Source: Rhea pennata
Lineage: Eukaryota > Chordata > Aves > Rheiformes > Rheidae
Reading direction: 5' to 3'
Length of the DNA stretch: 64,000 bases
NCBI RefSeq assembly: GCF_028389875.1
Contig: NC_084678.1
Location: forward strand, 12,740,899 to 12,804,898
Shown here: positions 15,048-27,400 of the stretch, piece by piece
Numbering within the stretch: the first letter of the stretch is position 1
How the letters are laid out: every line of letters starts with the position of its first letter
Translations under genes and position numbers: made by a program
The notes under the pieces: generated by a model
What the model was told of the DNA's origin: nothing
What the model saw: the letters and a program-made list of their open reading frames with translations, nothing else
Databases searched by the model: none

Positions 15048-15060
15048 GTCGCCTAGCGAC
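15048..15060 (+). promoter_or_regulatory. RFX X-box-like site
   Basis: The sequence GTCGCCTAGCGAC is an imperfect inverted repeat of two half-sites with a one-base spacer. It differs from the common vertebrate X-box form GTTGCCTAGCAAC only by two symmetrical transitions, and it fits the looser form RYYNYY-N-RRNRAC. X-boxes bind RFX factors that drive ciliary genes, and the gene 126 bp downstream is a ciliary structural gene, so position and gene function agree. Binding itself is inferred. Confidence 0.65.
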
Positions 15061-15070
15061 GCCGCAAGCT

Positions 15071-15073
15071 CTC

Positions 15074-15115
<42 letters not shown>
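15071..15115 (+). repeat. CTCGGG hexanucleotide repeat in promoter
   Basis: Six perfect CTCGGG units (15075-15110) are flanked by partial units. The array sits between the X-box-like site and the start codon, probably in the core promoter or 5' UTR. Such arrays are CpG-rich and prone to length change. Confidence 0.85.
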
Positions 15116-15185
15116 TGCGCCGGCGCCTCCCGTTGCGTCCCGCGGCGCGGGCCGGGCCGGGCCGGGCCAGACCCCCCGGCGGGAC

Positions 15186-15247
15186 ATGGCGTACCGACGC
15201 ACCAGCGGGGCCCCACAGTGCAACTTCGTAGCGCAGGACAACATCTG
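15186..15247 (+). CDS. CIMIP1: CIMIP1 coding exon 1
   Basis: Codes for residues 1-20 plus two bases of codon 21 and ends at the donor TG|gtaacg. Lies wholly inside the CpG island. Confidence 0.88.
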
Positions 15248-18200
15248 GTAACGCCCCCGGCCCGCCCCGCGCCTCCTCCTCACCTCCTGCCGCCCTTCCC
15301 TCGGCGGGGTTGAGGGCGGAGGAGTTTGCCCGTATTTTCTTCCACGCGTGTCTGTGAAGCCTCGTGCTCCCCGTGCTGTGCAGGCCCCTCTAAAAGACAC
15401 CTACCTAGCCTGACGCCCAGTTTATTTAACACCCTCCGGTAGCCTAGCCCTGAGTCAGGCAGCCGAAGCTGGTGAGTGAGGGGCGGAAGCAGCTGGCGCT
15501 GCCCAAGCGCTCTGGTGTTTGCCCGTACCCCAAACCCTGTGCGCGATGGGCAGCGGGTTGGGGCAAGGATGGGGACCGAGCCAGAGCACCAGGCAGGATG
15601 GCGAATGCGGTTACCAACAGCTGTGTGAAAGCGTTTTGGAGTTCTTGGTTCTCAAGTCTTCCGAAAAAAGTGTCATCATAGCAACTGTGACCTCCTCTAA
15701 CTGCCATTTCCTAACGTAAGTGTAATTTGGGAGGAAGTGTATTCAGGCTTACTGTTTCCAACCTACGGAAAGCATTTCCTCGTTATCTCCGAGTCAGATA
15801 GTCATGAACTTGCTGTTTTGAGGTAGAGGCCTAAAGCTTCATCCTAAAGGGCTTTGCATTGGTGACATTAGTTGCTGGGCTTTGTTTTAAAAAGTTTTTT
15901 TTTTCTTTAAAGTCTTTTCAAACATATCTCTGCTTCAGGAAAAAATACGTTGGAAGTGAACTAGAAGCTGCAAAGAGATGGTCTCAGAAATGGGGATTTT
16001 TAACAACACCTCTTGAAGAGGTAAAATTGGTTAGAATATAGCAACATATGAAACTTATTTGCACAGTTTATGTAGAATAAGCTTTTGATTAAGCCGTATT
16101 TTCTTATATTCTCATCTGTACATAAAATGAAGAGAGTGCAAAAGTGTAGGAGAGTACTGAGCATGCTTTAGTAAGTTAGGTTCCCGGTTAACAAATGCAG
16201 TACTTTTAAGATGGCTTCAAAATTCCAGTTTTTCCTCTGAATAAAATATGGAAAGTAGTAAATTTGTATGCTATGCATATTCTGATATATTTCTCTTGAT
16301 AAACATGACTTCCAGTAGTGTTAACAAGAACTAGATGCACATTGACAGGAAAATATTTCCCCTTTGTCTATCCGTATGGTAGTTTAAAAATCAAGGGGAA
16401 AAGGTTCTAGCTAATTAATTTTTTCAGTGGGGAAAATTACAGCAAACTAAAATATTTGGAAAGATTTGTCTGTTCTCAGTGATTTTAGATAGTAGAATAT
16501 AGTAGCGAATTATGATATGTAACAAAATACATTTGAAATCATGATATTTTGTTGCTAAAAGACAGGATCAGTGCAGCCGCTAAAATAAATTATAGATACA
16601 CTGGTTTCAGGGGGGCTTGAAGTGCTTAATCTGCTTTCATAATTTGGAAAATCCCTCCAGGCATCCAAGTTAGTACCTCTGAATTCTTTGGTCCTCTAGG
16701 CTTCCTTATCCATCCTTGACAACAGTGGTCAGTTAAGCATATCACCCTTTGCACAGTCTTAATAGAGCTACAGCTAAAAAGTGTGACCAACTCTAAGCAT
16801 TGTTTCTACATGTGAATATGTGCGTTTAGCATGTATCTGTCTTTGGTTTGTGTTCATATAAGATACATTTACAGTCCTCTATAGGAGAGTTGGAATCCCT
16901 TGGCAATATTTAACCTGTCAGCTAAAATTAAGAGCTAAATGAATTTCTACAACCCAGAAATACATTATAACAACTTGTAAATCACTACAGTAAGTTGCCT
17001 ATTTTATCTATCTTATTTTTTTTATGTAAATATTTTGGTTTTAGTTGATTGAAGATAAGAAGAAAGAAAAAGCTAAGCCTAAGATACATCTTCCAGAACA
17101 TCTGCAGATTCGACCTGTGACACCCATGGAAAAATATATTAAGGTTATAAAATTAGATTTTAAAAATGCAGTACAGTGGAATCTCTGTTAAACAACCACC
17201 CAAGCTCTAAAAATCAGTTGTCTATTAGAATTGGGCCTTTAACTAAAGGTCAAAGTAAATTGTATTTGAAACCGTTTAGACAAGAAATTGCCCTTTGGAT
17301 ATGGTTTTTAGTTCACCATACATAATCATCTTTCAGTAAAGCACTTCCTCTATACACTCCTCTGTGATATCTAATAACAGAACAGTCAACTATACTGCTT
17401 AGAATAGAAAAGTGTTCACAGGGCTTTTTATGACTGCTGACCATCTCTCTCAAATATATACATACAAGGCTTATCGTAACCTGATCTCTCAACCAATGCA
17501 ATGCAATGATTTTTCTAGCTTTCTTTAAGGTAGTCATTTTTGTTGTAATTTAAGTCCTCTTTAGTGGCACAAATTAGATTGGCCAGGAGAATCCAGTTCT
17601 AATGAGCTGATTCATAGCTGTTTGATTTCATAGTATGTAATTATATTCAGAGTCTAAAAGTTGTACACACACTACACACACAACTGGAATGAGAGTGGTA
17701 TGTGACCCACGGTTTGATTTATAAATGACCGGTCTCAGAATCACCACTGAATAGCTATTGAGCTATAAAGGCAGTTGAATCACTGACATAGAGAGGAATC
17801 TATTCATAAAGGAGGAAGCAGGATGTGGTTGCTACCAGAAAGAAAGGTTAGTTCACTTTGAGAAAACTAAGGAAACAGAAGAGATTGGAAATTCCTATTT
17901 GGTGAACTTTCCATCAAAGGATTCCAAGGGTGGGGAGATAAGGTCAGGAAGTAATAAAAGGTTTTACTGAGATTAAATTGAAATAAAAATTAAGAGCCTG
18001 TGATGAGTGCGGAAGAGAAATGAAACAGCAGCATGTCTCTCGTTAGTGTTACTTGCTCTTCAGTTCTGTCACAATCCTCAAATTTCAGTCAGTCATATTT
18101 ACCTCTACTTTGGCACAACCAGGATATATGAGTATTACAAATCATGCAGCCAATCATCAGCTGCTAGAGTAGCATATGCAGCCTAGTGCATACTGAAGCA

Positions 18201-19701
18201 GGGCTCAGAGTTTCAATTTGACCTCAGAATCTTTATTTGCCAAGGACAACAAGGGTTAGCTGTGCTTTAGATCACTCTTTACAGATTCAAATTTCTTAAG
18301 TCCTTATTCTGAAATTTCTACCATTATGTACATGTACCTTCCTGGTAACAGTCATCATATCTGTTCTTCTGTCTAGATTAGATTTATAAACACTTTTTCA
18401 TTGTCCCTTCCCCCAGATCATAAGTGGGACATGATTTCCTTCATTATCCTGCTCAGTGGGTGGCACTTTTGGCCATAAAAACTATCTTTTCAGAAGAACT
18501 GCTCCACCTAAATATCATAAACATTTTTTATTCTTGGCCGAAGAACAAAGTGAAGCAACTCTGGCAAGAGAACTGAAACATTGTTCTCTTGTTGTGTATT
18601 TCTCTACTGAATAAGTCCCCAGATGCTAAAGTGATACAACGTGCCCAACTGAGATGATTCAGCCAAAGTAAGCACAGCAGTCAGTGAACAGAGGCTGTTG
18701 GCTTTTGTTTTGTTTCCTTTTTAGCTAGATTAGTTGCAGATTAACTTCATGCATATCCATCTTTTAAAGCAGAAAGAAAGTGGAATGGATAAGTAGTCCT
18801 TGATGCAAAAGCCAGCCTGTTCTGTAAGATCTTTAGCATTTGGCCTCGGAACTATTATTCTGTAGCTTTGTCACTACCAAATACATTGCAGCAAGTACAA
18901 AATGCCTATTACTCTTGTTCACAGAAGTTATCTAGATTATAAATTATTATTACATAAGGAAAGAAGTTAAAACTAAATCTTAGATTCTTCTCCTAATGAA
19001 GTAAAGTATGTAAAGCCCTTAGAAATATATTGAACAAAACTATAGATAAGCATCCATAACCCAGACATATTGAACACCTTAACAACTTGCAAAAGTGTTA
19101 ATTTCTGTCTTTACTTACTTTTCCTTGAAGTAAAAAGAAAAACTAAATATACTAACATATACTACCAAATGGTAACAGTTATAGACTAAATTGTATAGTT
19201 TTCCTTTAATTTTCTGACTACCTTTAATTTGTTTTACTACTTTAGTTATTTCCCTGAGTCTTGCTAATAGTATAGGCCCTAAATTATTCTAAAGGCTTTT
19301 TAAATTATAAAGCATCCTGTATTATAAATACAAACTCACATGTAAATGGGCGATTTTTTTGAAGTTCTTATTTCCTTCCATTAACGTTGGTGTATGTTCA
19401 GGATATTAATTTGTCAGATTAGGTTGCATTTAAAACCACTATTTTTAACACTACAACAAGAAAGAGGAAGTTGCATGACAGAATGACAAAAATTAAAACC
19501 AAAAACTTCTTGATCACTGAATCCTACATATTACTTTTATTCTAGGTGAATCCATCTCCTCCAGTACCTAAAACGACCCAGGGGTTTATTGGTTGGAGAT
19601 CAGCTGTTCCTGAATTGGAACTTGAACGTGGCTTTCAAATCCAAAGCTGCAAAGGTAGCTTTTTCAAGGATCTGAAGTGGCCATGTGAGCCCTCTGATTG
19701 A
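15186..19701 (+). CDS. CIMIP1: Ciliary microtubule inner protein 1 (C20orf85 ortholog), 4 exons
   Basis: CIMIP1 (C20orf85, LLC1) is a small structural protein bound inside the doublet microtubules of motile cilia. The coding exons are 15186-15247, 15939-16020, 17045-17143 and 19546-19701. Joined, they give 132 aa without a stop, against about 137 aa in human. Family landmarks are visible in order: the N-terminal FVAQDNIW segment (14-21), the WGFLTTPLEE motif (about 39-48), the PEHLQIRPVTPMEKYIK segment (about 65-81) and the PSPPVPKTTQGFIGWRSAVP block (84-103), followed by the SCKGSF and KWP residues near the end. All introns are GT-AG. The exon 3 donor (AAG then gttata) is weak. The ATG at 15186 is chosen because it opens the only matching frame inside the CpG island. 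A likely poly(A) signal lies at 20022. The gene stands alone with an X-box upstream, as expected for RFX/FOXJ1 control in multiciliated cells. Identity is confident, while the ciliary role rests on the family. Confidence 0.92.
15939..16020 (+). CDS. CIMIP1: CIMIP1 coding exon 2
   Basis: Acceptor tgcttcag and donor GAG|gtaaaa. The first base completes Trp21, then residues 22-48 follow, including the conserved WGFLTTPLEE. Confidence 0.93.
17045..17143 (+). CDS. CIMIP1: CIMIP1 coding exon 3
   Basis: Acceptor ttggttttag. 33 codons in phase 0, residues 49-81, rich in Lys/Glu, then the conserved RPVTPMEKYIK. The donor AAG|gttata is a weak match to consensus. Confidence 0.9.
19546..19701 (+). CDS. 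CIMIP1: CIMIP1 coding exon 4 and stop
   Basis: Acceptor ttattctag. Residues 82-132 and TGA at 19699-19701. Contains the family hallmark TTQGFIGWRSAVP. Confidence 0.93.
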   Translation: MNPSPPVPKTTQGFIGWRSAVPELELERGFQIQSCKGSFFKDLKWPCEPSD

Positions 19702-20021
19702 CTTTAAGAAATAACACTTAGGCATATAGATCCATTTGTATTCCTAAATCAACGTTTTGTAGTGAACTGCTAGATGTAAACATTTATACGTAAAGAAAAA
19801 ATTCTGTAAACATCCACAATCATTTTGGCAAAGTGTGAATATTTTAATGTAGTATTGTACTTGTTACTGTTTTTTAAATCTACAGTACTCAGGTTGTTAA
19901 TATTGCTTTGGATTTACCTAAGGGTAAAAATGAACAAACTCATATAAAAATCAACAAAGTAAATACTACTCTTATTAGCATTAGCAGGGGTATGATTTTG
20001 AAGTATTTAATAAGAATATTT

Positions 20022-20027
20022 AATAAA
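20022..20027 (+). terminator. Candidate CIMIP1 poly(A) signal
   Basis: AATAAA about 320 bp after the CIMIP1 stop, the first perfect hexamer I found downstream. T-rich sequence follows at about 20053-20070. It would give a 3' UTR of about 340 bases. Confidence 0.5.
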
Positions 20028-22113
20028 CATGTTCTACAATAACGGAACACATTTTTGTAATTATTTTTCCACATAAGCCTCCATTCAGACTCAGTTTCAC
20101 ATCAGCTTATTCAAATCTACATACAGACTACCCTATTCCTGATAATCCCACCTTGCTGCTCATTCCCACTTCCTCACTTATCAGCATGGAATATGTTTTG
20201 TAGAATTACTTTTCAACCAAATTAGCAATCTGAACTGTCTGACTGTCCATCTACCCAAGTGCCAGTGCTAGCACAAAAGAGAGAACATACAAGCACAGGA
20301 AGGGGAAGGGGAGGAACAGAGGAGGAAGAGTAGCAAGCATGACAAATTAGCTCAAGCTGCCACGAAATTACATCCTTACATTTGAAAATAAGCATTTTCC
20401 ATTAAAAAATAAAAAAAAAATAACTCACAGGAAAGAAAATTAGCTTCTTTACAGCCTATGCATTGCAACTTGAAAAAAAAAAAGGTGAATAACTATAGTT
20501 AAGTCATAATTATTAAATATGTTGTCTTTTGCATTGTGCGTGCTTTACAGGTAGTTTGTGTAATTACACAGATGTGTAATTGGGTAGATCCCAGTGGAGC
20601 TGCTTGATCAATATAAATAAAGCACACAGATGCTGTTTAGCAAAATGCTGAGAAGTTGTTCTCAAAATCAGTTTTGGTATCAAAAGTTTTTTGATTGTTC
20701 AATTAAATGGTCAGCTCGCAAGCTTCTAAGCATGTTTCTATATGTAAAAATATGATACAAGGTATTTAGATTGCTAGGAATATATCAGAAATGTTTATAC
20801 CCATCAGAATTGCTGAAACACTCAGAAACTGGCTGTTGAATTCTTCACAACAAAGTTGATTCAAAAGAAAAAAAGCCTAAGTTGGCCTGCTACAGGTATT
20901 TTCTTGCATTGAAAACTTCTAAATACATCCACATTCATACATTATTTAATACATATTTTACCTAAAAATACAATGCATTTTGTCAAATCACTTCTAACGG
21001 CAAGCTCATTTCACAAATATTTGTGTAGGAATCAAAAAAAGACACTAACAATGCCAGTGGCTTCTGGAGTAAGCTACCGAGCATCCTTGAGGTTTATCAG
21101 GCTATCCACTCTTTGATTGAAAGATCTGCCACATGGCATTTGTATCTAGCAAGCCTATGAAATCTTGCCCATATCCTGTTTATCAGACATATCAGCATCA
21201 TACCATGTAGCTCACTGCAATATAATATGGAGATGCTTAAAAATAAATACTTTTCAGTACTGTACAAACGAAGTCCCTAGTAGCAGGTAAACACTGAAGG
21301 TTTCATTAAAGTCAATCAAAATATCAGCAGAACAAGTATGGGATCGGTCTTGTTTCTCAGTCTCAGACAAATCTACATAAATTGGTGCCTCCGGACAATG
21401 ATGAGGAATCCAGGAATTTTCATATACAATAGGCACTTATTTCCCCTGGTCATTAGTAAAGAAGATTATAGAGACTCATTTCTATGATGTTAGCAAAGCA
21501 AGTGGAGATAAGGATGATGCATTGACAGCTAAGAACATGAATATCTGTTTAGGTGAAATGGATGATATGACATAAAGCTGATGACTATAACTCAATTATT
21601 TCTGAAATCAGAAGTACTAGTTCTCTCATGCTCTCAGCATTGCAGTATTGCAAGCTACGTATTACATTAGACATACCTGTTAACAGTAAGGGGTTGCACT
21701 GGGAGCTATTGGTGTCAATACCTCAGTGCTGTAGAGTATTCTCATAGTTTGTTACCTACCCAAAGACTTGGCAGGACTTTCACAAATTCAGAAGTTGTAG
21801 CTCATTTAGTTGTAGGAACTATTCGCAGGTTTTATAGTCATATTAGCTAACATGTTTAAACTATAAAAACTTTTTAAAAAATTATAGTCTCCAGCAAATC
21901 AACACAGGCAGTTCCTTATTACTCCTTTACTTAAAGAGGAAAGACTTTCCTCTTTAATGTTGCTGCAAGATCTCTGTTGTATTCTGCAGCTATCAATATC
22001 TACTTCCTGAATCAGCAATAAATCCTAGCTTTCATAGCAGTAGTTTGCCTGCTGGTGTTTGTTCTTTCTTTCTTTATTCCCAAGAAATGACTCACAATGA
22101 TAGACATCTGACT

Positions 22114-22135
22114 AAAAAAAAAAAAAAAAAAAAAA
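22114..22135. repeat. Poly(A) tract
   Basis: An uninterrupted run of about 22 A in unique AT-rich sequence. No retroposed gene was recognised beside it. Confidence 0.85.
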
Positions 22136-24434
22136 GTCCAAATGCCCACAAAATAATATTTTACTTTTTCCATATTCTTTACAAATAACAGAGAAGTGAC
22201 TCATATCCTTTGGAAAAATTACCCAAGAATGAGAATACACAGCAGAAGTAACTTCAGACACATTACTTAAAAAACAGAATAAAGAATAACTTGGAATCAG
22301 ACTCTGGAAATTTAAACTGAATTGTAATTTAACTACTAACTATAACATGTTAAGCTGTTCATTGAACAAACAAGATAATTGTAAAAACAGTGTTTTAAAT
22401 CAAGGTGCTTTCTTGTTATTGCTGGGTTTGTAGCTCTGTATTTTATCACGTGGTTCTTCAAGTTATTTTAAGGTCAGGTATAGATCCTTTATTCTTGTCC
22501 AGTTTAAACAGATATAGTAAAGATTTATCTGTAACTTAGTAGCAACAAAATTATATGAATTCAAGAACCACTGTAGCAAGGCTAAATGAAAAAGAAAGCT
22601 TCAAAACCACTGTTTTTATTTTATTTTTGAAGTGTTACATAAAAGAACCAAAGCTGGCACCTAATATCCAGAAGATGTTTGTATGAAGCAAAATTCAAAT
22701 CTATGAGTCATGGTTTGATTTTGAAAAATCAAAATAAGCTTTTTATTCTCCATCTACAGTTAAGACATTTTTGAAGCTTATGCCTAATGTCTGAATATTA
22801 ACTCCGTACCAACAGTAAAGGTTATGATTAGTATTATACTTTCCATCATATAAGGTATATTTACTTCAGGAGATACTTTGATAGAGCCTAATTTGGGGTG
22901 TGTAAGATATATTGTCTAAAATTTGAACTGCTTCCTCTAACATAACTCCACTAATTGCTTATATTCAAGAATATGTGAGACTATAAACCTATTTTTTCTC
23001 AAAACTTTACTTTTTATAGCTCAAAAAATTGTGTAGCAGTTTCAAATTTGCAACTGCCAGAGGACTGCCCAGTCAACTGCCCCAACTGTGAATATAAAAG
23101 GGCAGTGCAGAATTATTAAATTGCTTTGTAGTGTTTCAAACCTGGCATTTAAATTGTGGAAATTAACCTATTTATTGGAGCCAACTTGGGCACATAAATG
23201 TCACTGCACACTGCAAAATATCACACTATCTCCAAGGTCAGGACAGTGTTAGTAAACTCAGTGCACACACTGGAGAAATGTATCAAAACAAAATGAAATC
23301 ACTTCAGAAATACAGTAAAAGTCAAGACAATTGAAATTCTGTACGTATCTCTTAGGCCTGCACTTCTATACAAATCAGAGCAGAATGGGATGTTTCTAAA
23401 CATAAAGCTACACTGTTTATTTTTAGCCAAAATTTGAAAGTGGGATAAGGGTGTATTTAGATGTGTTTTGTGCTTCAATCTAAGTTTTATTTGGTGTGAT
23501 CTTTCATAAAGCTTTTGGTGGTGTAAGGTCACATCAGCGAAGTGACATATCAATTCACCCTTAGCTAAGTTTTTTCAGATAACTGAAGTCATCCTGCCTT
23601 TTGACTGTTGTTTGTAGATAAACTAGTTCTTTGGTAATAGGCCCAGTTTTAAACAGGAGCTATGGGTGAAGCTTTCAGAATTTCATAAGCAAAAGTCTTA
23701 CTGTATTGGATACATATTCTCCACAGCAAAACATGAAAACTTATCAGTCATCCATTTTTTGCCACAGTGGCTGTATACCTGTATATATTTTTCTGGGAGT
23801 GTGATGAAATAATAGTAGAGGCTTAAATGACAATTGGTTTTAAGTTGAACAACTATGAAATCATAGTTATCTTTTTCACAAGCACTTGCTTGTTTTATAA
23901 ACAAAAAAATTAGGTGGCAAAAACCTGCTCTATTTTCCTTCACATCGTGTTCTTTTCTGTGCTGTTAGGACTGACATAGAACTGGCACTTGCTATTAGTA
24001 ATTTCACTAGTACAAGATGTTTTACAGGGGCTCAGACTTGAAAGATTGTTATTTAAAACACATTTTGTATCAGAGAATAAAGATTTTTGATTAGATCATA
24101 CTGAAAGGTGAATCTGAGTAAGTAGCACTACCGAAATTGCAGTCACAATGTAAGTGTTGCTGTACGTTTTGAGAGAAGCAAAATGAAAAGCAACCATTGC
24201 ATGTGCATAGCCAGTTGATTTAGCTACTGTAGAAGGTAGCCACTTAGAGAATAAATCTTACCACTATTCTACAGAAGACATTTCTATGAAATTACGTGCT
24301 GTGACTGTCCTAATGGATACCTACTGGAGTCCTAACATTGTGCAAAATCCATTTCCTGCTTTTGGCTACTTTACTTGGTCTGAAGTAGTTTTCACATTGA
24401 GATCATTTGTCAAACAAGATAGAGGAGATAAGAT

Positions 24435-24452
24435 CTTTCTTTCTTTCTTTCT

Positions 24453-24493
<41 letters not shown>
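24435..24493. repeat. CTTT repeat passing into T39
   Basis: A short (CTTT)n run leads into 39 consecutive T (24455-24493). On the minus strand this would read as an A tail after the sequence at 24494 onward, but that flanking sequence contains no recognisable gene or SINE. Confidence 0.85.
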
Positions 24494-24495
<2 letters not shown>

Positions 24496-27400
24496 TGGTG
24501 ACCTAAGGCTTCCCACTCACATACATCATCTCCCTCTTTAGTGTAGGATCCTTTTTTAGTTTCTTCCACATTCTACCAAGTACCAAAGCAACAAACACTA
24601 GTCTAACACAGTCACTACATAATCACTGGCAACCAAGCTGGAAATCTGCACTCCCATGAGGAACTCTGTCCAGGTCATTTCTTGCATTAAGTTCCTAAAG
24701 GCACTGTGGTTAGCTGCCCTTGAAATAGTAGGTGTCAGTCTACCAAGACAGATAAGGTCCACTAACAGACTATTATCGCCTTCCTGACTCTTAGGGTTTT
24801 CACATCCCATCAGGTTGTTATTTAACTAGTTGAAAGCACATCAAATCATTTCAGAGGACCATAGTGTAATCAACTATGATACTGTTGTGCTTTGAAACTG
24901 ATCAAGTTGCCACTGAGCAAAACATCAGCTCTTCAGTCTTCTCCACCTTACATGGGAAAGACCAGCAGTAAAGCAGTATCAGGAAATAAATTAAAAACAA
25001 AACTTGAAAATCCATGAAAACAACGCACATTGCTAAGATCCGATTCATGCTGCACCAGTGAAACAACACGGTAACAATCATTACTTTAGCCAAAAGAATT
25101 GGAGGTAGTATTGACCATAGGGTTTCAGTCTGCTCACACAGGACTCAAGCCTTGCTCTGTAACACAAAGTCCAAGAGAATAAAAAGAATGCTTTTTCCTG
25201 AATGTCTCCATGGTAGATTTATTTACATAAAAGTTTCTAACTGGAAAATCTCTGGTATAACCTGAACAGTATCACAGGGCAGCTTTTCATCTCAGTGCAG
25301 AAAGACTATAGTGCTGCCACATACAAAGAGGGACATGCCCATGTCTGAGCACTGGGTTTTAGTGGCTCTGAGGGAGCATGAAAAGCCCAGAATGAACCCA
25401 AGATTATGGTAAGCCACTGACAACTAGCACCAGTCTTGCAGAGAAGCTGGTATTGGAATTCATGATGAGTATTTTAAACCACCTGTCTTTTCTTCCGCAT
25501 CACCCAGAAATTGCCATGGCTTATAGATTGCTACCATGCAATGCTGTAGCTTATGGCAGCAATGTCAGCATTCAGGGAGACAGTTTACCAGATGTTCAGA
25601 AAAGGAGAATCAGATGAGATCAGACATAAAAGTAAACACTGAAGGTTAATTTTAATTCCTAAGCACTTAAACAAGTGCAGCTGTATTTACCGTAACATGC
25701 AAACTTTGGGCTGGACACACGAGGCAGCACATCCTTCAGAACACTCTCTCTTCAGGAGGTGGCAGAGCAGGTTAGCAAAAAGCATTGTTATGGCTGATCC
25801 CAATGGAAGATTTTTCTAGGCTTTAATGCCTTAGTTATTCTTGAATCAGTACATTGATCTCAAAAGTAACATTACACAGCCCTTATAAACCTCCTACAAG
25901 TACAAAAAATTCACTGTGTTTAGCATCAGCCTAGGAAATTATAGATCAAGGGCTGATTGTTACTTCCCGGTGCATTTTCTTTACAGATGAGAGTATCTGA
26001 AAAATCTGAACTTAGAATAAGCATACTTCCTACTCTTTGGAAAGGCATAATAGTGATTACATTTTATGAAAGAGATGTGCCAGGTGCATTATAGGACAAT
26101 ACATTAAAATATCTTTATTTTGGAGAGTATCTCTGAGGATAATTACCTGTCATATCTTTTAAGTTTGTTACTCCTGACTTGTGTCAGTAACAAAAAAGCT
26201 CAAAATTCTAAGGATAACTGGAAAAAAAGGTAATTGTATTTCACTCAAAAGTGGGCCTTTTTTTCCTTTCAGTCAATATTAAATATATTAAGTTCTCCAA
26301 ACTCAGAAAATTCTAAGTTCTTGCTTCGTTTTCCCACATTTTGAAAATGTCAAATCAACAAGCAAAACATTTCAGCAGAGAATAGTTTCACAAATGCCAC
26401 TGTCACAATTCCATTTTAAATGATTTTTAAACATGCTCCGTGTTTTAGAATAACCAGCAGAAAATAACATGATACAGGCAGAGATAAAATGGATGGTTAC
26501 TTGAAATTCCTTCCGATCCAACCTTCCTATGATCAGAAGGTAGCATCTCAGGTTGCCCCATGTTTCTTAGGCAATCTCAGTGTTGCAATGCAAACCGTAT
26601 TGAACTTGGATCTGAAGCCCCGCGGTACCCAAGTCTTTGAATATTCGGATGCTGATCCAAACTTTAGACCAGGCACAGGCAAGAACCAAGTCTAACCAGC
26701 TGAAGTTGCCAAGCCTTGCTTTGAATTCTCTTCAAGTCGCAGGACCTTTAAAGCCTCAAACAAAGGTTTTCTACAACTCTGTAGGTGGAATTCAGCGACT
26801 AACGTTGAACTGAGCTCATTGCACGAACATTGCAAGAACAAGGCAAGCTACATTTTCAAGTTTGTATTTATTTCAACCATTTTGGAACAGGGAGAAAAAA
26901 AGGGATCACAGCAACAAATCTGGAGTCCAGGGAACAAAGGAAAAAAAATGCGAGTCTTACATTTGTTATTGTGAGTCAGCTCACCAGATCTCTATTTCCA
27001 GCTCTACCTTTTGTTTATCATGTGATAACTTTTTGCTGCCTGTTTCAGGTTAGGTGCACACCATAGTTATATATAGCAATCCTGAAATCTGGCTGAAGCT
27101 TGGAAGTGATGAGTCAGTACAACACGTTTGCATTAATTTAAACCATGCCTTTTGGTCCCAAGGTTTGTATGTTAGCCCAGGTTTGACTCAGCTTTGAATT
27201 TGGCCCTTTCCTTCATATTTTTCCTTTGTACTTCATCTACTTCACAAAAGTAGTTGTGATTGAAATAACAGATCTTCAAACTATGAAAATAGATGCAACT
27301 ATGAAAAAATAATAAACAGAACAGATAGAATAAGAATGGGGGGGGGGGAGGATGTATTCTATTATGTAGCTCCACTGACAGCAGCTTTACAGGGTGGAAT

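Larger units (their letters stand above)
14880..15345. promoter_or_regulatory. CpG island / promoter of CIMIP1
   Basis: GC content and CpG density rise sharply from about 14880 and fall again by about 15350, in an otherwise AT-rich region. The island holds an X-box-like site (15048-15060), a CTCGGG hexamer repeat (15071-15115), a GGGCC pentamer run (about 15150-15171) and the CIMIP1 start codon (15186). No TATA box is evident near the start, as is typical for CpG-island promoters. The transcription start is not determined, but by position it lies somewhere between the X-box and the ATG. Long open frames here (for example 14748-15056 plus, 14923-15216 minus) are a by-product of high GC. Confidence 0.75.

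Noticed and set aside
14748-15400. Several 90-115 codon frames on both strands around the CIMIP1 promoter
   Set aside because: They consist of Arg/Ala/Pro/Ser-rich low-complexity translation of CpG-island and hexamer sequence and overlap the true first exon.
24435-24810. T39 tract followed by a 70-codon minus-strand frame, considered as a retroposed gene with an A tail
   Set aside because: The sequence beside the tract matches no gene I know and no target duplication was seen.
26489-26695. 68-codon plus-strand frame
   Set aside because: No recognisable domain, splice context or CpG island. Length is within chance expectation.
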